Assembly: GCA_021783895.1 (NCBI GenBank)
Contig: JAJXTJ010000042.1
Coordinates: 1-7,832, forward strand
Source of the DNA: Pseudomonadota bacterium
GTDB lineage: Bacteria > Pseudomonadota > Gammaproteobacteria > Burkholderiales > Sulfuricellaceae
DNA: 7,832 nt
Direction of reading: 5' to 3'
Shown here one piece after another: positions 6,203-7,832 of the stretch (its first letter is position 1; each line of letters starts with the position of its first letter). The translations under genes were made by a program, and so were the position numbers. Under the pieces are notes generated by a model, which was given only the letters and a program-made list of their open reading frames with translations, was not told the origin of the DNA and did not search any database.

Positions 6203-7143
6203 ACCCCATCGAACTCTCCGTCATCGTCCCGGTATACAACGAGGAACAAGGTCTGCACTCCCTGTTCGACAGGCTCTATCCCGCGCTCGACAAACTCGGT
6301 ATTTCGTACGAGGTCATCTTCATCAACGACGGCAGCCGCGACCGCTCCGCCGCAATTCTTCGCGAGCAGTTCCAGAAGCGCCCGGACGTCACCCGCGTCG
6401 TGCTGTTCAACGGCAACTTCGGCCAGCACATGGCGATCATGGCCGGCTTCGAGCATTGCAAGGGTCAGCGCATCGTCACCCTGGACGCCGACCTGCAAAA
6501 CCCGCCGGAAGAAATCGGCAAGCTGCTCGCCAAAATGGACGAAGGCCACGACTACATCGGCAGTATCCGCAAACAGCGCAGCGACAGCTGGTGGCGCCAC
6601 GTCGCCTCGCGCGCCATGAACAACCTGCGCGAACGCATCACCCGCATCAAGATGACCGACCAGGGCTGCATGTTGCGCGCCTACAGCCGCGACATCATCG
6701 ACGCCATCAACTCCTGCAAGGAAGTCAACACCTTCATCCCGGCGCTGGCCTACACCTTCGCCCAGCACCCCGCCGAAGTGGTGGTGGAGCACGAGGAGCG
6801 CGCCGAAGGCGAATCGAAATACTCGCTGTACAGCCTGATCCGCCTCAATTTCGACCTGATGACCGGCTTCTCGGTGGTGCCGCTGCAAATGTTCTCGCTG
6901 GTCGGCATCGCGGTTTCCATCCTGTCGGCGCTGTTCGTCGTTTACCTCTTCATCCGGCGCCTGATCGTTGGCCCCGAAGCAGAGGGGCTGTTCACCCTGT
7001 TCGCCATCGCTTTCTTCCTGATCGGCATCACCCTGTTCGGCATCGGGCTGCTGGGGGAATACGTTGGACGGGTTTACCAGCAGGTACGGCATAGGCCGCG
7101 GTATCTGGTGCAGGCGGTGTTAGAAAAATCAGTTCAAGAGTAA
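6199..7143 (+). CDS. arnC: ArnC-like undecaprenyl-phosphate glycosyltransferase (GT2)
   Basis: A 314-residue family 2 glycosyltransferase with a cytosolic GT-A domain and two C-terminal membrane helices (about 230-251 and 264-286). ArnC transfers 4-deoxy-4-formamido-L-arabinose from its UDP form to undecaprenyl phosphate. Seen: SVIVPVYNEEQGL (7-19), FINDGSRDRS (41-50), NFGQHMAIMAGFEH (73-86), the metal-binding DADLQNPPEE (96-105), DQGCMLRAYSRDI (154-166), FIPALA (179-184), RAEGESKYSLY (201-211) and LLGEYVGRVY (284-293), all closely matching remembered E. coli ArnC, which is slightly longer. The start at 6199 overlaps the arnB-like stop (ATGA) and gives the family N-terminus; the AGGA directly before it is too close to be ideal, so coupling is likely. 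Nothing from the sugar pathway follows it in this window. Confidence 0.88.
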   Translation: MNPIELSVIVPVYNEEQGLHSLFDRLYPALDKLGISYEVIFINDGSRDRSAAILREQFQKRPDVTRVVLFNGNFGQHMAIMAGFEHCKGQRIVTLDADLQNPPEEIGKLLAKMDEGHDYIGSIRKQRSDSWWRHVASRAMNNLRERITRIKMTDQGCMLRAYSRDIIDAINSCKEVNTFIPALAYTFAQHPAEVVVEHEERAEGESKYSLYSLIRLNFDLMTGFSVVPLQMFSLVGIAVSILSALFVVYLFIRRLIVGPEAEGLFTLFAIAFFLIGITLFGIGLLGEYVGRVYQQVRHRPRYLVQAVLEKSVQE

Positions 7144-7150
7144 TAGGGAT

Positions 7151-7400
7151 ATGAAAGCCGAATAAGATTTCTCAAAAGCCAAGAGTGGCGCGGTTATTCC
7201 ACCCACCGGCAAAACCCGCATCACCATTTTTTTGGACGACGATATACTGGCCGCTTTCCGGGCGCGCGCGGAAGCCCAAGGGAAAGGCTATCAAACGCTG
7301 AATTAATGAGACTTTGCGTGCCACAATCCAGCCGTGCCAGACGCCACTCACCGTCGAAGAATTGCGCCGAGTTCTGCGTGAGGAATTGCATGCAGCATAA
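7151..7400 (+). pseudogene. Decayed BrnA-type antitoxin (nonsense codon plus +1 frameshift)
   Basis: Reading from ATG 7151 gives MKAE, then a TAA stop (7163-7165) where the BrnA family normally has Tyr, then DFSKAKSGAVIPPTGKTR followed by ITIFLDDDILAAF, RARAEAQGKGYQTL, i.e. the BrnA antitoxin pattern. At 7301 one extra A breaks the frame (TAA at 7304-7306). Skipping that base restores INETLRA (7302-7322) and a tail TPLTVEELRR, VLREELHAA ending at TAA 7398-7400. The repaired protein would be 82 residues, normal for the family. BrnA is the DNA-binding antitoxin of the BrnT ribonuclease toxin, whose gene normally lies just upstream. Here the arnC-like gene ends 7 bases before, so no brnT remains. 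Both lesions must be repaired for function, so a pseudogene is the best reading; a sequencing error could explain at most one of them easily. Confidence 0.82.
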
Positions 7401-7444
7401 TGAATGCGCCTTCCTGAATGTTAGTCATCTTTGGATCGCCGGCG

Positions 7445-7450
7445 TAAAAT
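7445..7450 (+). promoter_or_regulatory. Possible -10 box upstream of the hicB-like ORF
   Basis: TAAAAT matches the sigma-70 -10 consensus at 5 of 6 positions and stands 29 bases before the hicB-like start. No good -35 box lies at the right distance (TTAGTC at 7421-7426, 18 bases away, matches poorly), so this is only a candidate. Confidence 0.25.
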
Positions 7451-7479
7451 GAGCAGCAATTCTTTTTACTGGAGGCCGT

Positions 7480-7668
7480 ATGAATTTTCACATTGAGTAT
7501 GAGCGCAAAGCCGATGGGCGCTGGTTAGCAGAAGTACCTGAGATTCCATGTGTGCTCACTTACGGCGCCACTGCCGACGAAGCAATGGCTAAAGCAGAAA
7601 CGCTGGCGCTTCGCGCGCTTGCCGAACTCATCGAAACCGGTGAAAAACGCCCCATGACCATGTGTTAA
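7480..7668 (+). CDS. Short HicB-like antitoxin, no HicA partner visible
   Basis: A 62-residue protein with the HicB core: a strand FHIEYERKADGRWLAEVPEIP (residues 3-23, strand-turn-strand), a short VLTYGATADEAMAKAE segment (25-40) and an Ala/Leu-rich helix (41-53). HicB antitoxins bind the HicA mRNA interferase and, in longer forms, carry a DNA-binding domain; here only the partial RNase H-like fold is present. A strong ribosome site GGAGG (7471-7475) lies 4 bases before the ATG, supporting translation. Two oddities: position 24 is Cys where Gly is usual after the Pro, and the end (KRPMTMC) lacks the hydrophobic Ala-rich tail I expect of this short subfamily. The 164 bases downstream show no HicA-like reading frame. 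It may be an orphan, or a gene recently separated from its toxin. Confidence 0.72.
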   Translation: MNFHIEYERKADGRWLAEVPEIPCVLTYGATADEAMAKAETLALRALAELIETGEKRPMTMC

Positions 7669-7705
7669 CGCAAGACTTGACCCCGGCATTCTGCTGCATG
7701 ATTAC

Positions 7706-7783
7706 TGTAGGGCGGGTTAGGCGAAGCCGTAACCCGCCGGATGGTGACGTGCGGCGCAATACGCCGCTTATTGGCGCCCTACA
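7706..7783. repeat. MITE/REP-like palindromic element
   Basis: Perfect 9-bp terminal inverted repeats TGTAGGGCG (7706-7714) and CGCCCTACA (7775-7783) bound a 78-bp element with two internal hairpins. The first is GGCGGGTTA (7711-7719) with TAACCCGCC (7730-7738), continuing inward as GGC-GAA-GCC with one extra G. The second is GCGGCG (7751-7756) with CGCCGC (7762-7767). GTAGGGYGGGTTAG...CCCTAC repeats occur dispersed in many proteobacterial genomes, which supports a non-autonomous mobile or REP-type element. No target-site duplication is evident and no T-run follows, so it is not a standard intrinsic terminator. Confidence 0.78.
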
Positions 7784-7832
7784 CAAATTGCGACTTACAT
7801 AAGCGCTAATCTCGTTATATAAACACGACCCC

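Noticed and set aside
6061..7092. Long 343-codon open frame on the minus strand
   Set aside because: It is antisense to the ArnC-like gene, whose motifs are clear; the translation is rich in Asp, Glu, Gln and Val with no recognisable domain, as expected of a shadow of a GC-rich gene.
7711..7738. Hairpin after the HicB-like ORF as an intrinsic terminator
   Set aside because: No T-run follows the stem, and the hairpin is part of a larger element with terminal inverted repeats.

Overview
The window looks like a stretch of chromosome from a Gram-negative, fairly GC-rich proteobacterium. Protein style and codon use suggest a betaproteobacterium, perhaps Nitrosomonadales-like, but that placement is an impression and was not computed. 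The core is a plus-strand, tightly packed locus for modifying lipid A or another envelope glycan with an amino sugar carried on undecaprenyl phosphate (an arn-like pathway).

Layout. An ArnT/PMT-type membrane glycosyltransferase, cut by the left edge, runs to 1481. A PAP2 phosphatase follows after 5 bases (1487-2278). Then comes a lower-GC insert with its own promoter, carrying a type II toxin-antitoxin pair (Phd/RelB-like antitoxin 2375-2638, RelE-like toxin 2642-2917). The sugar locus resumes 11 bases later with a second ArnT-like transferase (2929-4701), a small SMR/EamA membrane protein like ArnE/ArnF (4698-5069), an ArnB-like PLP aminotransferase (5078-6202) and an ArnC-like polyprenyl-phosphate glycosyltransferase (6199-7143). 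Two of these junctions are 4-base ATGA overlaps.

How the genes would work together. ArnB-like makes the 4-amino sugar nucleotide, ArnC-like loads the sugar onto undecaprenyl phosphate, the SMR protein helps flip the lipid-linked sugar, and the ArnT-like enzymes transfer it to an acceptor outside the inner membrane. The PAP2 enzyme could dephosphorylate the carrier or lipid A. ArnA (UDP-glucuronate oxidative decarboxylase/formyltransferase) and ArnD (deformylase) are not in the window.

The right end (7144-7832) is accessory debris. It holds a BrnA-type antitoxin pseudogene broken by one stop codon and one single-base insertion (7151-7400), a short HicB-like ORF without a visible HicA partner (7480-7668), and a 78-bp palindromic MITE/REP-like element (7706-7783). 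A different palindromic repeat sits in frame inside the second arnT-like gene (about 3811-3905) and is translated as a Pro/Gly/Ser-rich loop. No tRNA, rRNA, CRISPR array, transposase or convincing intrinsic terminator was seen. The most notable points are the repeat captured in a coding sequence, the toxin-antitoxin pair lodged inside the arn-like locus, and the newly readable brnA pseudogene.
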